From: Candidatus Woesearchaeota archaeon
Lineage (GTDB): Archaea; Nanobdellota; Nanobdellia; Woesearchaeales; GW2011-AR9
Assembly: GCA_016214025.1 (NCBI GenBank)
Contig: JACRPH010000055.1
Location: 1-36,162 of the forward strand
DNA length: 36,162 nucleotides
Direction of reading: 5' to 3'
The notes below the pieces were generated by a model that was not told where the DNA came from, ran no database searches, and saw only the letters and a program-made list of their open reading frames with translations. This document shows, one piece after another, positions 24,371 to 31,799 of the stretch; within the stretch, counting starts at the first letter, position 1; each line of letters starts with the position of its first letter. The translations under genes were made by a program, and so were the position numbers.

Positions 24371-24777
24371 GGTAGCGGCAGGAGACTGCAGAGGGTGCTT
24401 TATTGCGCTCAGGAAAGTCCGCCCACCTGAAGTCACAACTAGTTGTGATAGCCACTTCCTTCGGGAAGAGGGAGAAATCCCTGGCTCTGGCTTAGAAACG
24501 GCACGTCCATAATCGAGGATGAAAATGGCGAAGGTTCCTGTGAAGGAGCTGAGTTAACCCGTAGACGTTGGTTATGGGAACGATGAAACGGCGAAACCTC
24601 TCGCGCAAGCGGGGAATCCTTTAGGATGAAAGTCTGGAAGGATTTGGCTGGTGCAAGTTCCGTTGTGGACGCTCAGTAGAATGCAGTCATGGAGTATCGG
24701 CTGTGCTTGGCGCATCAGCTGTGTGCCTAGGATGGCTTTGGCTCTTACTAAAGGCGGCTTATCTCTGCCCTACCAAC
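24371..24777 (+). ncRNA. rnpB: RNase P RNA (archaeal, type A-like)
   Basis: This is the catalytic RNA of the tRNA 5'-end-processing ribozyme. The ends pair as helix P1: GGTAG-C-GGCAG at 24371-24381 with CTGCC-CTACC at 24765-24774. Conserved core blocks are visible: AGGAAAGTCCGCC near 24411, TGGTGCAAGTTCC near 24650, GCTCAGTAGAATGCAG near 24671, and AAAGGCGGCTTAT near 24749. The length of about 405 nt fits type A. The gene has its own promoter, and the ends are set by P1 pairing to within a few bases. Confidence 0.95.
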
Positions 24778-24784
24778 CTTTTGA

Positions 24785-24843
24785 CTCGCTTCGCTCGCAA
24801 AATGTTGGATCGAAATTAGCGGGCATACGCTCACTTCGTTCGC
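24785..24843. repeat. near-identical direct repeats after rnpB
   Basis: CTCGCTTCGCTCGC (24785-24798) and CTCACTTCGTTCGC (24830-24843) differ at two positions and flank 31 bp. An inverted relative is found at 29246-29261. The repeats are richer in C and G than the surroundings. Confidence 0.6.
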
Positions 24844-24858
24844 TTAGCCCAGCGAGTT
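24819..24858 (+). terminator. hairpin and T-run downstream of rnpB
   Basis: GCGGGC pairs with GCCC-A-GC (one bulged A), followed by GAGTTTTTATATAA. The stem and T-run would suit processing or termination of the RNase P transcript. Confidence 0.4.
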
Positions 24859-24869
24859 TTTATATAATC

Positions 24870-25841
24870 TCACCCCGCCAGATGCACCACTTTGTGCAGG
24901 TTCAGCAGGTGAATATACTTGTAATTCCTAATCGTGCCGGGAAACTGCTTCTTTAACGTCTCCATAAACCCGTGAAAAGCAGTAAGCCCTTTGACTTCCA
25001 CATCAAATTCAAAGTCGGCGTTATCGCTTATGGCTTCAGTGATGGAAATAACATGGGGATGGCTGCGGCAGAAGCCGGCTAATTCTTTAGCTAGTTTAAA
25101 ATCTTCCAATTCTAACGTAACTTTATAATGTTCATAACCTAACGCTTCAAAGTTTAAATCTGCTCTGTGCCCCACAATTATTTTCTTCTTAGCCAATTGC
25201 TTCAACCGATAAATAATAGCCATGCTTCCCAAACCCACTTTCGTGGCTAGATCTTTTATAGGAATACGAGCATGGTCAGAAAGCAATTTTAACAAACTTA
25301 AATCAACCTCATCAACTTTTTCTTCGGGAGAACTTCCACCTAAATCCCAACTAGTTTTAGCTGCCTGCTTATCGCTGACCAAATAAGTGCGGGAGAATAA
25401 ATGCTCGGTTGTAACTAAATTAGTGGCATAATTCCTTATCAGGCCCCTAAATTTCTCCATCATCTTGTTCCAGGCGCCATAGAATTCTAACGGATGTTTA
25501 ACATGCATGGTGAATATTACATCCCAATCCCCTAACGTTCGGGCTACTATTCCAGTTTTCTTGTCTTTTACTAAATATTGGAGCAACTCTTCTTCTTTCT
25601 GGGGGTCAAGCTCATAAAGGTCCAAATACGCGCCAAATTGTATATGTCCTAACTTGGAATAATCTACTAATGTAATATACTTTTTCAGCAATCCCAATGA
25701 TTCCATGCGCTTAACTTGGTAATTCACTACATTCTTGCTCAGCTTAACTTCTTTAGCTAAATCAGAATTGCTCTGCCGGGCATCTAAGTCCAGCTCTTTA
25801 ATTATTTTCCAATCTTTGGCGTTTAATTTGAGGTCTTCCAT
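24870..25841 (-). CDS. double Lrp/AsnC-family transcriptional regulator
   Basis: The 323-aa protein contains two full Lrp-type units in tandem. Helix-turn-helix 1 (about residues 5-60, DARQSNSDLAKEVKLSKNVV) is followed by a RAM-like ligand domain, then helix-turn-helix 2 (about 178-228, DHARIPIKDLATKVGLGSMA) and a second RAM-like domain. Single Lrp proteins are about 150 aa, so this is an internal duplication able to mimic a dimer in one chain. It probably controls amino-acid or central metabolism genes; targets are unknown. It is leaderless (TATA 29 bp upstream) and divergent from Sec61-beta. Confidence 0.88.
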   Translation of the reverse strand: MEDLKLNAKDWKIIKELDLDARQSNSDLAKEVKLSKNVVNYQVKRMESLGLLKKYITLVDYSKLGHIQFGAYLDLYELDPQKEEELLQYLVKDKKTGIVARTLGDWDVIFTMHVKHPLEFYGAWNKMMEKFRGLIRNYATNLVTTEHLFSRTYLVSDKQAAKTSWDLGGSSPEEKVDEVDLSLLKLLSDHARIPIKDLATKVGLGSMAIIYRLKQLAKKKIIVGHRADLNFEALGYEHYKVTLELEDFKLAKELAGFCRSHPHVISITEAISDNADFEFDVEVKGLTAFHGFMETLKKQFPGTIRNYKYIHLLNLHKVVHLAG

Positions 25842-25864
25842 GGTGTAGAAAAGGAATAAGGAGA

Positions 25865-25876
25865 AGTATTTAAAGT
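25865..25876 (-). promoter_or_regulatory. TATA box of the double Lrp gene
   Basis: The minus strand reads ACTTTAAATACT, centred about 29 bp before the ATG at 25841. The 126-bp gap to Sec61-beta holds only the two divergent promoters. Confidence 0.6.
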
Positions 25877-25934
25877 TTCTTATTTTGGATGAAAAAGTAA
25901 GAGAAGTTTAACCTAATGACAATACTCCAGAAAA

Positions 25935-25945
25935 CTATATAAATA
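25935..25945 (+). promoter_or_regulatory. TATA box of Sec61-beta
   Basis: CTATATAAATA is centred about 27 bp before the ATG at 25968, the leaderless spacing typical of this window. Confidence 0.7.
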
Positions 25946-25967
25946 CCCCCCCTCTTCGGCTTAAAAC

Positions 25968-26138
25968 ATGGCAGACGACAAGATAAGAATGCCCATGGGG
26001 CAAGGCGGCTTAGTGCGCTATTTTGACGAATACAAATCAAAGATAGAATTCTCTCCCGGAGTCGTAATTGTAATGGCAATTTTAGTAATTGTAATAGTAA
26101 TTCTGCTGCATTCTTTCGGGAAAGGATTGGTTGGGTAA
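25968..26138 (+). CDS. preprotein translocase subunit Sec61-beta (SecG-type)
   Basis: This 56-aa gene is missing from the ORF track because of its size. It reads MADDKIRMPMGQGGLVRYFD, then EYKSKIEFSPGVVIVM and a single C-terminal membrane helix ending HSFGKGLVG. The soluble MPxGxGGLVRYF segment, the (K/I)xSP before the helix and the tail-anchored layout are diagnostic of archaeal Sec61-beta, the third subunit of the SecYE channel. It is transcribed alone and meets the secreted-protein gene stop-to-stop with no spacer. Confidence 0.93.
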   Translation: MADDKIRMPMGQGGLVRYFDEYKSKIEFSPGVVIVMAILVIVIVILLHSFGKGLVG

Positions 26139-27431
26139 TTATTCTAGCGCTGGCACTCCTATTGAAACCCACGCACTTGTCTCTTCTAATCCTGGATGAA
26201 CTGTAACTTTAGCAATCACCTTCCCCCCAAAATTTCTCTCGTAAGTTACCGCCGGATCCGGCGAAAGCCCAGTAGTCACTGCTACTATTTCTCCAGTTCC
26301 CATGGCAAAAGCAGGTCCAACTCCTTTTCCGTACGGGGTATTGGTATAATATCCTGCAACTGCCCCACTAGAACTTTCCGGGGACAACAATGGAATTTTC
26401 ATCTTGTTTCCCTCGACCGGTTTGGTTAAGCTTCCCATAAATCGGGGAATAAATGCGGTTCCGGTTGAAGCCCTGCTCAACGATAGTAGCCCCCGATGCC
26501 CATTAAGTGCAGTGGAAGGATTATACTCGGTGTAAAGCTTCCAGGCTAATTCCTGTGCTGTTGCCGAATCAAAATGCGGCTTAAGCTCGGCGGCAATAGC
26601 CGGATACGTTTTCAGTTTAGCGACATCTCCTCCAACAATACTCTTTAAGTTTTGGTGCATCTCCTTGTCTATAACTACAGTGGTGGTATGTGAAATATCA
26701 TCCGCATCTTCTCCACTAATTGAATTTGAAACTGACTGCACGTAATTTTTTCCAGCAAACTGGAGTTCCTGGTTCGGATTAAAAGTAACCTCCCCGAGAG
26801 AATCTCCTACCCCCACATATCCTACTCTTGAAATAACTTCAATGGTAGATTTAAAATCGGAGCCGTCATCTATTTCTTTAACAATCTGAAGAGGAATTGC
26901 TTCTACTTTTCCTACTCCCGCCAGTTTAGTTATACTTCCTTCTTTCTTTACCAGTAATCCGTCACGTATAGCAGTAATTTTATTTCCATTAGTATCCGTC
27001 ATCGTAGCTCCTTTAGGTAAAACTATTTCTCCGTTGGATTTTACTTCCACGCTTCCGGTTGAGCTACCAAAATCAATTGTATTTCCGTCGTACTCGAAGT
27101 TCCCTGCTGTTCCTTTGGAAATGGAAAATCCGCCTCCGCTTAACGCTACAATCTTGGCTCCGCTTAATCCGGGAGCAGTTAAGTCTAAAGTGACGCCGTC
27201 ATTGGTTAGTTTTCCGTCATTATAAGTCGCTCCGTTAGTTAAATCTACTTCTAATTCGTGTTTTTGGTGAATTGCTTCCCAGGCATTTTGGTATGTCTTT
27301 AAGTCTCCAGCTTGGTTAAGATTATTTGTATCCCATTCGTCTGCTTTAAGCGTGTTATAATCGGTTTCTGCAGTTGTAAATAACAATAAAGCAATTATAA
27401 ATCCAATTATCATTAATAACTGTTTCCTCAC
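26139..27431 (-). CDS. secreted hypothetical protein, beta-rich
   Basis: The 430-aa protein starts with a signal peptide (MRKQLLMIIGFIIALLLF, cut near TTAET). The first half has repeated short beta-strand units rich in Gly, Thr and Asp (LDLTAPGLSGAKI, GSSTGSVEVKSNGEIVL), like a solenoid or S-layer-type surface protein. The C-terminal half is less repetitive. No catalytic motif is recognised. The GTG start overlaps the upstream stop (GTGA), with GGAGGAGGTGG ahead, so it is translated together with the pilin-like protein. The two probably act together at the cell surface. Confidence 0.72.
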   Translation of the reverse strand: MRKQLLMIIGFIIALLLFTTAETDYNTLKADEWDTNNLNQAGDLKTYQNAWEAIHQKHELEVDLTNGATYNDGKLTNDGVTLDLTAPGLSGAKIVALSGGGFSISKGTAGNFEYDGNTIDFGSSTGSVEVKSNGEIVLPKGATMTDTNGNKITAIRDGLLVKKEGSITKLAGVGKVEAIPLQIVKEIDDGSDFKSTIEVISRVGYVGVGDSLGEVTFNPNQELQFAGKNYVQSVSNSISGEDADDISHTTTVVIDKEMHQNLKSIVGGDVAKLKTYPAIAAELKPHFDSATAQELAWKLYTEYNPSTALNGHRGLLSLSRASTGTAFIPRFMGSLTKPVEGNKMKIPLLSPESSSGAVAGYYTNTPYGKGVGPAFAMGTGEIVAVTTGLSPDPAVTYERNFGGKVIAKVTVHPGLEETSAWVSIGVPALE

Positions 27432-28276
27432 GTCTCCACCTCCTCCAGCGGAGTCTCTCCAACCTTAGCTGCAAATAAGAACTTTAATGGAGTATAATCA
27501 ATCATCGAACTATTATCAGTAACCAAAAATACATAAGTATCATTATTGACTAATCCCACATCAATGGTATAATTCTGCTCTAAGAGATAAAAGGCATCGA
27601 TAACGTATGGGTCATAATTTAATTTACTTACAAATTCTTGCGAGAATAAGCTTAACTTTTCCAAATCTGCATCATATTTCTGAGTAGGGAAATTAGTTAT
27701 TTCTTTTTCCTGCTCGCCTACGGTTATCAACAGAGGCCAGTTTACCGTTAGCAAAGTATTATCATCTTCAATTTTTACTGTAGCATTAACCTCTCCGATT
27801 TCTGCCACCATCGAATCAAATAAAAGATTGTAATTTATAAGCTCAGGAGACACTCCTTCGGGGGAAATCTCCAGGGAACGGGAATGCTCTATCTGCCCAG
27901 TACATTTCTTAAGATTCTCCTCTACGAGAGTTTCCAGCGAATGTTCCATCTCTTCTACGGTAGGAGCCGAAGCTTCGCCCATATTGTACAGATAATTAGC
28001 ATCAAAGAGCTGTTCGTCAAGATAAGGGCCGACTAAGTCTTCTTTTCCTCCACGATAGCCCAAAATAATAATGGCTTTTTCTCCGGTTTTTTCAATGCAG
28101 TTTTCCACTAACGCTTTTACGGAATTGGCTTTAGATTCTAATTCTAGGGCAGCATCAGCATCTTTTTGGAGCTGTTCTTTCTTTACGGAGTTGCTGATGG
28201 ACGTAGCGATTAGTATCGTAGCTAAGACTAATATTCCTAGAATAATGAATATGGTTATTTGGCCTCTTTTGTGCAT
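27428..28276 (-). CDS. pilin-like membrane protein with class III-like signal
   Basis: The 282-aa protein begins MHKRGQITIFIILGILVLATIL. The KRG before a hydrophobic stretch fits an archaeal type IV prepilin signal, cleaved after Gly, and the KRGQ(I/V)T(I/L)F start is common among DPANN surface proteins. The rest is an acidic external domain with Cys at NCIEKTG and KKCTGQ that might pair. It is unlike short pilins in length, so it is better called a pilin-like anchored surface protein. It is operonic with the secreted protein and shares a bidirectional TATA box with NAC. Confidence 0.75.
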   Translation of the reverse strand: MHKRGQITIFIILGILVLATILIATSISNSVKKEQLQKDADAALELESKANSVKALVENCIEKTGEKAIIILGYRGGKEDLVGPYLDEQLFDANYLYNMGEASAPTVEEMEHSLETLVEENLKKCTGQIEHSRSLEISPEGVSPELINYNLLFDSMVAEIGEVNATVKIEDDNTLLTVNWPLLITVGEQEKEITNFPTQKYDADLEKLSLFSQEFVSKLNYDPYVIDAFYLLEQNYTIDVGLVNNDTYVFLVTDNSSMIDYTPLKFLFAAKVGETPLEEVET

Positions 28277-28298
28277 TAGAGACTAAAGAACAAATAAG

Positions 28299-28306
28299 TT
28301 TATAAA
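28299..28306. promoter_or_regulatory. symmetric bidirectional TATA box (pilin-like gene and NAC)
   Basis: TTTATAAA is a perfect palindrome whose centre is about 28 bp from the NAC ATG and 27 bp from the pilin-like ATG. Only 54 bp separate the two start codons, leaving no room for two independent TATA boxes. One TBP site may therefore drive both directions. Confidence 0.6.
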
Positions 28307-28330
28307 AATTTGGGTATTTTTAGCTAAGAA

Positions 28331-28675
28331 ATGTTCCCCGGAATAAATCCACGACAGATGCAGCAGGCAATGAAGAGAATGGGTATCCAGCAGGTAGATA
28401 TTCCTGCAGTTAAAGTCATCATCCAGACTGAAGACAAAGAATTGGTGTTTTCGCATCCAACCGTAGCTAAAGTCAATATGATGGGGCAGGAGACGTATCA
28501 AATTGTGGGAGAAGCAGAAGAACGATCTTTGTCTTTCACACCTGAAATTTCTGAAGATGATATTAAAACAGTGATGGAACAGACTGGTGTAAGTAAAGAA
28601 GAAGCCCAAAAGGCAATCGAAGAGGCTAAAGGAGATTTAGCGGAAGCGATACTAAAACTGCAAAAAACGAAATAA
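28331..28675 (+). CDS. nac: nascent polypeptide-associated complex protein
   Basis: This is the 114-aa archaeal homodimeric NAC that shields new chains at the ribosome exit. The N-terminus MFPGINPRQMQQAMKRMGIQQ is the ribosome-binding part, the NAC domain follows (AVKVIIQTEDKELVFSHPTVAKV), and a C-terminal UBA domain closes it (IKTVMEQTGVSKEEAQKAIEEA). This is the complete family architecture. Confidence 0.95.
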   Translation: MFPGINPRQMQQAMKRMGIQQVDIPAVKVIIQTEDKELVFSHPTVAKVNMMGQETYQIVGEAEERSLSFTPEISEDDIKTVMEQTGVSKEEAQKAIEEAKGDLAEAILKLQKTK

Positions 28676-28687
28676 AAATATTTATAG
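28675..28687 (+). promoter_or_regulatory. TATA box of the 28709 gene
   Basis: AAAATATTTATAG is centred 28 bp before the ATG at 28709 and overlaps the NAC stop codon. It argues against the TTG start in the ORF track. Confidence 0.6.
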
Positions 28688-28708
28688 TTGAATGTATTTA
28701 TAGAGCTT

Positions 28709-29188
28709 ATGTCTTCCGACTACCACGAATTATTAGCACGAGCCGTACAACAGCACCACGTAGCAGTGCATCTGCTTACAGTTACTTTTCCGTTAGCTAA
28801 AGAGCCTAAATTACTGCTGGGGATTACGTTTAATCTTACTTCAGCTATGGAATATGCGATTGAGGCGTTATTAGCTTATGAAAGAAAGCTGGGACTGATT
28901 TCAGCATATGCAGAAGAGCTCGATTTTAAAGGAAAATTACGGTTATTCAAAGAGAGGTGCATGGTCAGGAATAAGATTCCAGTAAAGTACCTGCACTTGC
29001 TCAGCCAGATGCACCATCTTCAACAACTGCATAAAACCTGCCCAACTGAATTTCAGCGCGGGAATAAGCTGGTAATGTGCACTTCCCGGTATGAAATGCA
29101 TACTGTTTCCATCAACGATATTAAGAATTATGTGAGTGAGACAAGGGAGTTTGTGGAGATGATTGGGAGGATTATGAATAAAGGTTGA
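28709..29188 (+). CDS. conserved-looking helical hypothetical protein
   Basis: The 159-aa protein starts at the ATG supported by the TATA spacing; the ORF-track TTG start adds seven residues. It is largely helical: LLTVTFPLAKEPKLLLGITFNLTSAMEYAIEALLAYERK, then a basic DFKGKLRLFKERCMVRNKI. I recall similar uncharacterised proteins in Woesearchaeota-like genomes, but no function. It has no signal peptide or continuous membrane helix. It is the last housekeeping-type gene before the accessory island. Confidence 0.75.
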   Translation: MSSDYHELLARAVQQHHVAVHLLTVTFPLAKEPKLLLGITFNLTSAMEYAIEALLAYERKLGLISAYAEELDFKGKLRLFKERCMVRNKIPVKYLHLLSQMHHLQQLHKTCPTEFQRGNKLVMCTSRYEMHTVSINDIKNYVSETREFVEMIGRIMNKG

Positions 29189-29245
29189 GTGGATTTGTTT
29201 TTGTTTTGCCGGGGAGAGGAAGTAATTTCAGAGGCGTATTCAATC

Positions 29246-29261
29246 AAGCGAACACAGTGAG
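29246..29261 (-). repeat. third copy of the post-rnpB repeat (inverted)
   Basis: AAGCGAACACAGTGAG, read on the minus strand as CTCACTGTGTTCGCTT, matches the 24830 copy (CTCACTTCGTTCGCTT) at 14 of 16 positions. It lies in the 29189-29434 gap, which otherwise holds only the promoter of the next gene. Confidence 0.45.
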
Positions 29262-29388
29262 TTTTCAAGAATAAGAATCAAGAAGCAATTTTCGTTTAGT
29301 AGTTTCGTAGGGGGAATTCCGTCGTTTAGTTGTTAGTAAGGAGTTCAGTTTGAGTAGTTGAGGACGAGAAGAGTTCTAGCATAGTAAT

Positions 29389-29399
29389 CTTTATAAGTA
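29389..29399 (+). promoter_or_regulatory. TATA box of the accessory island
   Basis: CTTTATAAGTA would start transcription near 29420, leaving a leader of about 15-20 nt with GAGGG before the ATGs at 29435/29441. This differs from the leaderless host genes. Confidence 0.5.
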
Positions 29400-29440
29400 T
29401 GTGCAGTTATTTATTACTAATATAGTTAGAGGGAATGATA

Positions 29441-29596
29441 ATGGAAGAAAGTAAAAACATCACATTGAAAGTTAATTCCAAATTGTATGATGAATACAGA
29501 GAAGTATGCAAGAAAGAGGGTTGGATAGTTTCTCGTCAGTTTGAAAAGTTAATGGAAGCAGAACTAGAGAAGAGGGGGCGGGAAAATGTCAAATAA
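29441..29596 (+). CDS. small ribbon-helix-helix-like protein
   Basis: The 51-aa ORF is too short for the ORF track. It reads a strand [20 protein letters not shown] then a helix [16 protein letters not shown], the beta-alpha-alpha layout of ribbon-helix-helix DNA-binding proteins. An in-frame ATG at 29435 adds two residues. Its 3' end overlaps the hsdM stub by 11 bp, so it is the first gene of the broken restriction operon and may have regulated it. Confidence 0.7.
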   Translation: MEESKNITLKVNSKLYDEYREVCKKEGWIVSRQFEKLMEAELEKRGRENVK

Positions 29597-29753
29597 CGGC
29601 GCTAATTTAGGGTTTGAACAAAAATTATGGTCTTCTGCTGATAAGCTAAGAAGCAATATGGATGCTGCTGAATATAAGCACGTTGTTTTAGGATTGATTT
29701 TCTTAAAATATATTTCTGATGCTTTCACAGAAGTTTATGAAAAATTAAGGTGA
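29586..29753 (+). pseudogene. 5' stub of type I restriction methylase hsdM
   Basis: The 55-codon ORF reads [18 protein letters not shown], then [20 protein letters not shown] and [11 protein letters not shown] before TGA. This is the classical N-terminus of HsdM, the N6-adenine methylase of type I systems, normally about 500 aa. The SAM-binding and NPPF motifs are absent, so no methylase can be made. The next ORF starts 3 bp later, implying a clean deletion of the rest. It could be a sequencing or assembly deletion, but the later hsdS stub suggests real decay. Confidence 0.85.
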
Positions 29754-29756
29754 ATA

Positions 29757-30152
29757 ATGGAAAAATACGAAAAGATTCAAAAAGAAAATATTAAACTGCT
29801 TAACAAATTTGAAGAATACTTATTACAGAAGAACCTCAGTAAAAAAACAATAAAACGCCATATTAACAATGTAGAATTGTATATTAACGACTATCTGGCA
29901 ATAGATGAAGAAGAAAGCCCGCAGGAGATTGATGGATACACTTTAGAGTCTTTTTTCGGCTGGTGCATTGATAAATGGATATTTAACACAGTATCAGGAC
30001 TGCTTTCTATGATTATTAGTGTAGATATATTTTATGAATATCTCAACGAAAATAAACCGATAGCGCATATTGATGAAATTCGGAAAGTCTGCGCAAATAA
30101 AGAATATTATACCAAAAAATTCAAGAGCCATGAAAGGCTTCTGGACATGTGA
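29757..30152 (+). CDS. SAM-like integrase N-terminal-domain protein
   Basis: The 131-aa protein has a segment resembling the core-binding (phage integrase SAM-like) domain of tyrosine recombinases: LLNKFEEYLLQKNLSKKTIKRHINNVELYINDYL. The catalytic domain with the Arg and Tyr residues is missing. A lone DNA-binding domain might regulate, or this may be a remnant. It lies between hsdM and hsdS stubs, where some type I loci carry a recombinase. The family assignment is moderate. Confidence 0.6.
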   Translation: MEKYEKIQKENIKLLNKFEEYLLQKNLSKKTIKRHINNVELYINDYLAIDEEESPQEIDGYTLESFFGWCIDKWIFNTVSGLLSMIISVDIFYEYLNENKPIAHIDEIRKVCANKEYYTKKFKSHERLLDM

Positions 30153-30155
30153 GCT

Positions 30156-30332
30156 ATGAAACAAGAAACAAAATTCAAACAAACTGAAATAGGAAGAATT
30201 CCTGAAAATTGGGAAATGAAAAAGAGAACGTTCCACATGAAACACAATGAAGAAATGAACTGCAACCAATGTAATAAAATAATCTCTGCACACATAAAGA
30301 ATAAACTCAAAGAGGATCTAGAAAGTGAATAA
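30156..30332 (+). pseudogene. hsdS 5' stub fused to a short CxxC tail
   Basis: The 58-codon ORF begins MKQETKFKQTEIGRIPENWE, the standard start of a type I specificity subunit (HsdS, normally about 400 aa), then changes to an unrelated segment with CNQCNKIISAH, possibly part of a zinc finger. No target-recognition domain remains. Its stop overlaps the GTG start of the TPR gene. It supports the reading that a type I restriction locus was replaced here. Confidence 0.7.
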
Positions 30333-31347
30333 AGAAAATTTATACCATAAAGGCGCGGAACTGTACGAAAGAGAAAAATTTGCAGATGCCATAATTGTTT
30401 TATTAGAAGCTTATGCGAAAGACCAGGAGGATGTTGATACAATAATATTGCTGGCGGGATGTTATATCAATATTGCTCATTTTACTGAAGCTGCAAAGTG
30501 GCTTTTCGTTGCCAATGAAATTGATGCTAATAATCCTCTGATTAAATACAATTTAGGTTACGCACTCCTTTGTATGGGCAGGCTTAGCGATGCAATGAAG
30601 TGCATGAACGAATGCCTCGGGCTAAATCCACCATTCGAAATAAAGAAAATGACAAAAAGAATGTTGAAATCGGAAGAATATTTTACCAAAAAGCTAGAAA
30701 ACAATTATAATATTTCGTTGGAAGAAGAATTTGAATGCGAAGAGAAATTTTGTAAAGCACAAGAATATCTCTATACAAAACGATTTGAAGAAGCTATCGC
30801 TCTCTATAAATTTATCCTGGAAAAGAAGCCAAATTTTCATCGAGCCATTCAAAATATTGGCGTTTGTTATATTGAACAAGGAAAGCCGAAAGAGGCGCTA
30901 AACTATTTTGAAAATGCTTTAAGTATTTCACCAACAGATGATCTTTGCTTAGGAAATATTGCTCATGCCAATTATTTATTAGGTAATTTAGAAAAATCAA
31001 GAGAATATTCTGAAAAAGCTATGAATGCAGTAAAAGATCCTTTACTTAGAGACTTGATACGTTTAATAACTTTATTTATTAAAATAGAACAATTTGAATT
31101 TGCAAGGAAACTTCTTACCAGCTATAGCGATGCCCATGATAATGCCCAACTAACATTCTTATCCGGGGTGGTATATGCAAAACAAAAAGATTATCTCGCT
31201 GCAAAAGGGGAGTTCCAGATTATTAGAAAACACTCAAAAACTGCAAGGGAATATTTGGAAGAAACTAAACAGCTGATAGAAGGCAGAATTAAGAAATTCG
31301 ATTTTGAGCCTAAAATGCCTGTTGATGCAAGTGAGGACATGATTTAG
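30325..31347 (+). CDS. TPR-repeat protein
   Basis: The 340-aa soluble protein has tandem tetratricopeptide repeats: KGAELYEREKFADAIIVLLEAY, CYINIAHFTEAAKWLFVANEI and LGYALLCMGRLSDAMKCMNEC in the first half, and AIQNIGVCYIEQGKPKEALNYFENAL and LGNIAHANYLLGNLEKSREYSEKAM later. TPRs are protein-binding scaffolds. The GTG start has AGAGGAT about 9 bp upstream and overlaps the hsdS stub. It leads the coupled gene series that follows and may be the sensor or scaffold of that system. Confidence 0.85.
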   Translation: MNKENLYHKGAELYEREKFADAIIVLLEAYAKDQEDVDTIILLAGCYINIAHFTEAAKWLFVANEIDANNPLIKYNLGYALLCMGRLSDAMKCMNECLGLNPPFEIKKMTKRMLKSEEYFTKKLENNYNISLEEEFECEEKFCKAQEYLYTKRFEEAIALYKFILEKKPNFHRAIQNIGVCYIEQGKPKEALNYFENALSISPTDDLCLGNIAHANYLLGNLEKSREYSEKAMNAVKDPLLRDLIRLITLFIKIEQFEFARKLLTSYSDAHDNAQLTFLSGVVYAKQKDYLAAKGEFQIIRKHSKTAREYLEETKQLIEGRIKKFDFEPKMPVDASEDMI

Positions 31348-31373
31348 TCGTTATTTAAAAATTGGAGGTAAAA

Positions 31374-31799
31374 ATGGCGGAGAAACAATATACCCTAAAA
31401 GAACAACAAAAGATAAAGAAATATCACGACTTATTCAATGCCAAGAATGAACTCCATAACCTGCTTAGAAGAGTAGTTGTTTCCACAAAACTTGGAACTC
31501 AAGAAAAACAGCCGGATGATGATATTGAACTAGATATTGGTAATGGTAGTCTAGGCTCTTGTGGAAAATACGAGCAAGTAAGATATTTTCCCACAGGGTT
31601 GTTTACTGAGCATCAATTAGATGATGATTTAGAAATGATAAATTATCTGATAACAGAAATAAAACAGCGATTTCAAGCATTTAGAAAAGCAAGAGACTCT
31701 AACCCCTTAGATCATATAAAAGGAAAAAAGAAATTTGCCAAGCAGTTCTTTGATCTGCCATTACATAAAATAAAAGAAAAATATGGTGGTGGAAAATGA
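31374..31799 (+). CDS. hypothetical protein, 141 aa
   Basis: I do not recognise this protein. A strong GGAGGT 5 bp before the ATG at 31374 selects that start over the ORF-track one at 31362. It is charged and mostly helical, with a central GNGSLGSCGKYEQVRYF segment and a helix DDDLEMINYLITEIKQRFQAFRKA. Its stop overlaps the start of the next gene (ATGA), a sign of joint production. It has no membrane segment or catalytic motif. Confidence 0.68.
   Translation: MAEKQYTLKEQQKIKKYHDLFNAKNELHNLLRRVVVSTKLGTQEKQPDDDIELDIGNGSLGSCGKYEQVRYFPTGLFTEHQLDDDLEMINYLITEIKQRFQAFRKARDSNPLDHIKGKKKFAKQFFDLPLHKIKEKYGGGK

Noticed and set aside
24651-24956. 101-aa plus-strand ORF
   Set aside because: It spans the 3' half of RNase P RNA and the end of the Lrp gene, so it is not coding.
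28283-28609. 108-aa minus-strand ORF
   Set aside because: It is antisense to NAC, which has full family architecture.
30107-30442. 111-aa minus-strand ORF
   Set aside because: It is antisense to the hsdS stub and the TPR start; its hydrophobic composition is typical of a reversed AT-rich coding strand.
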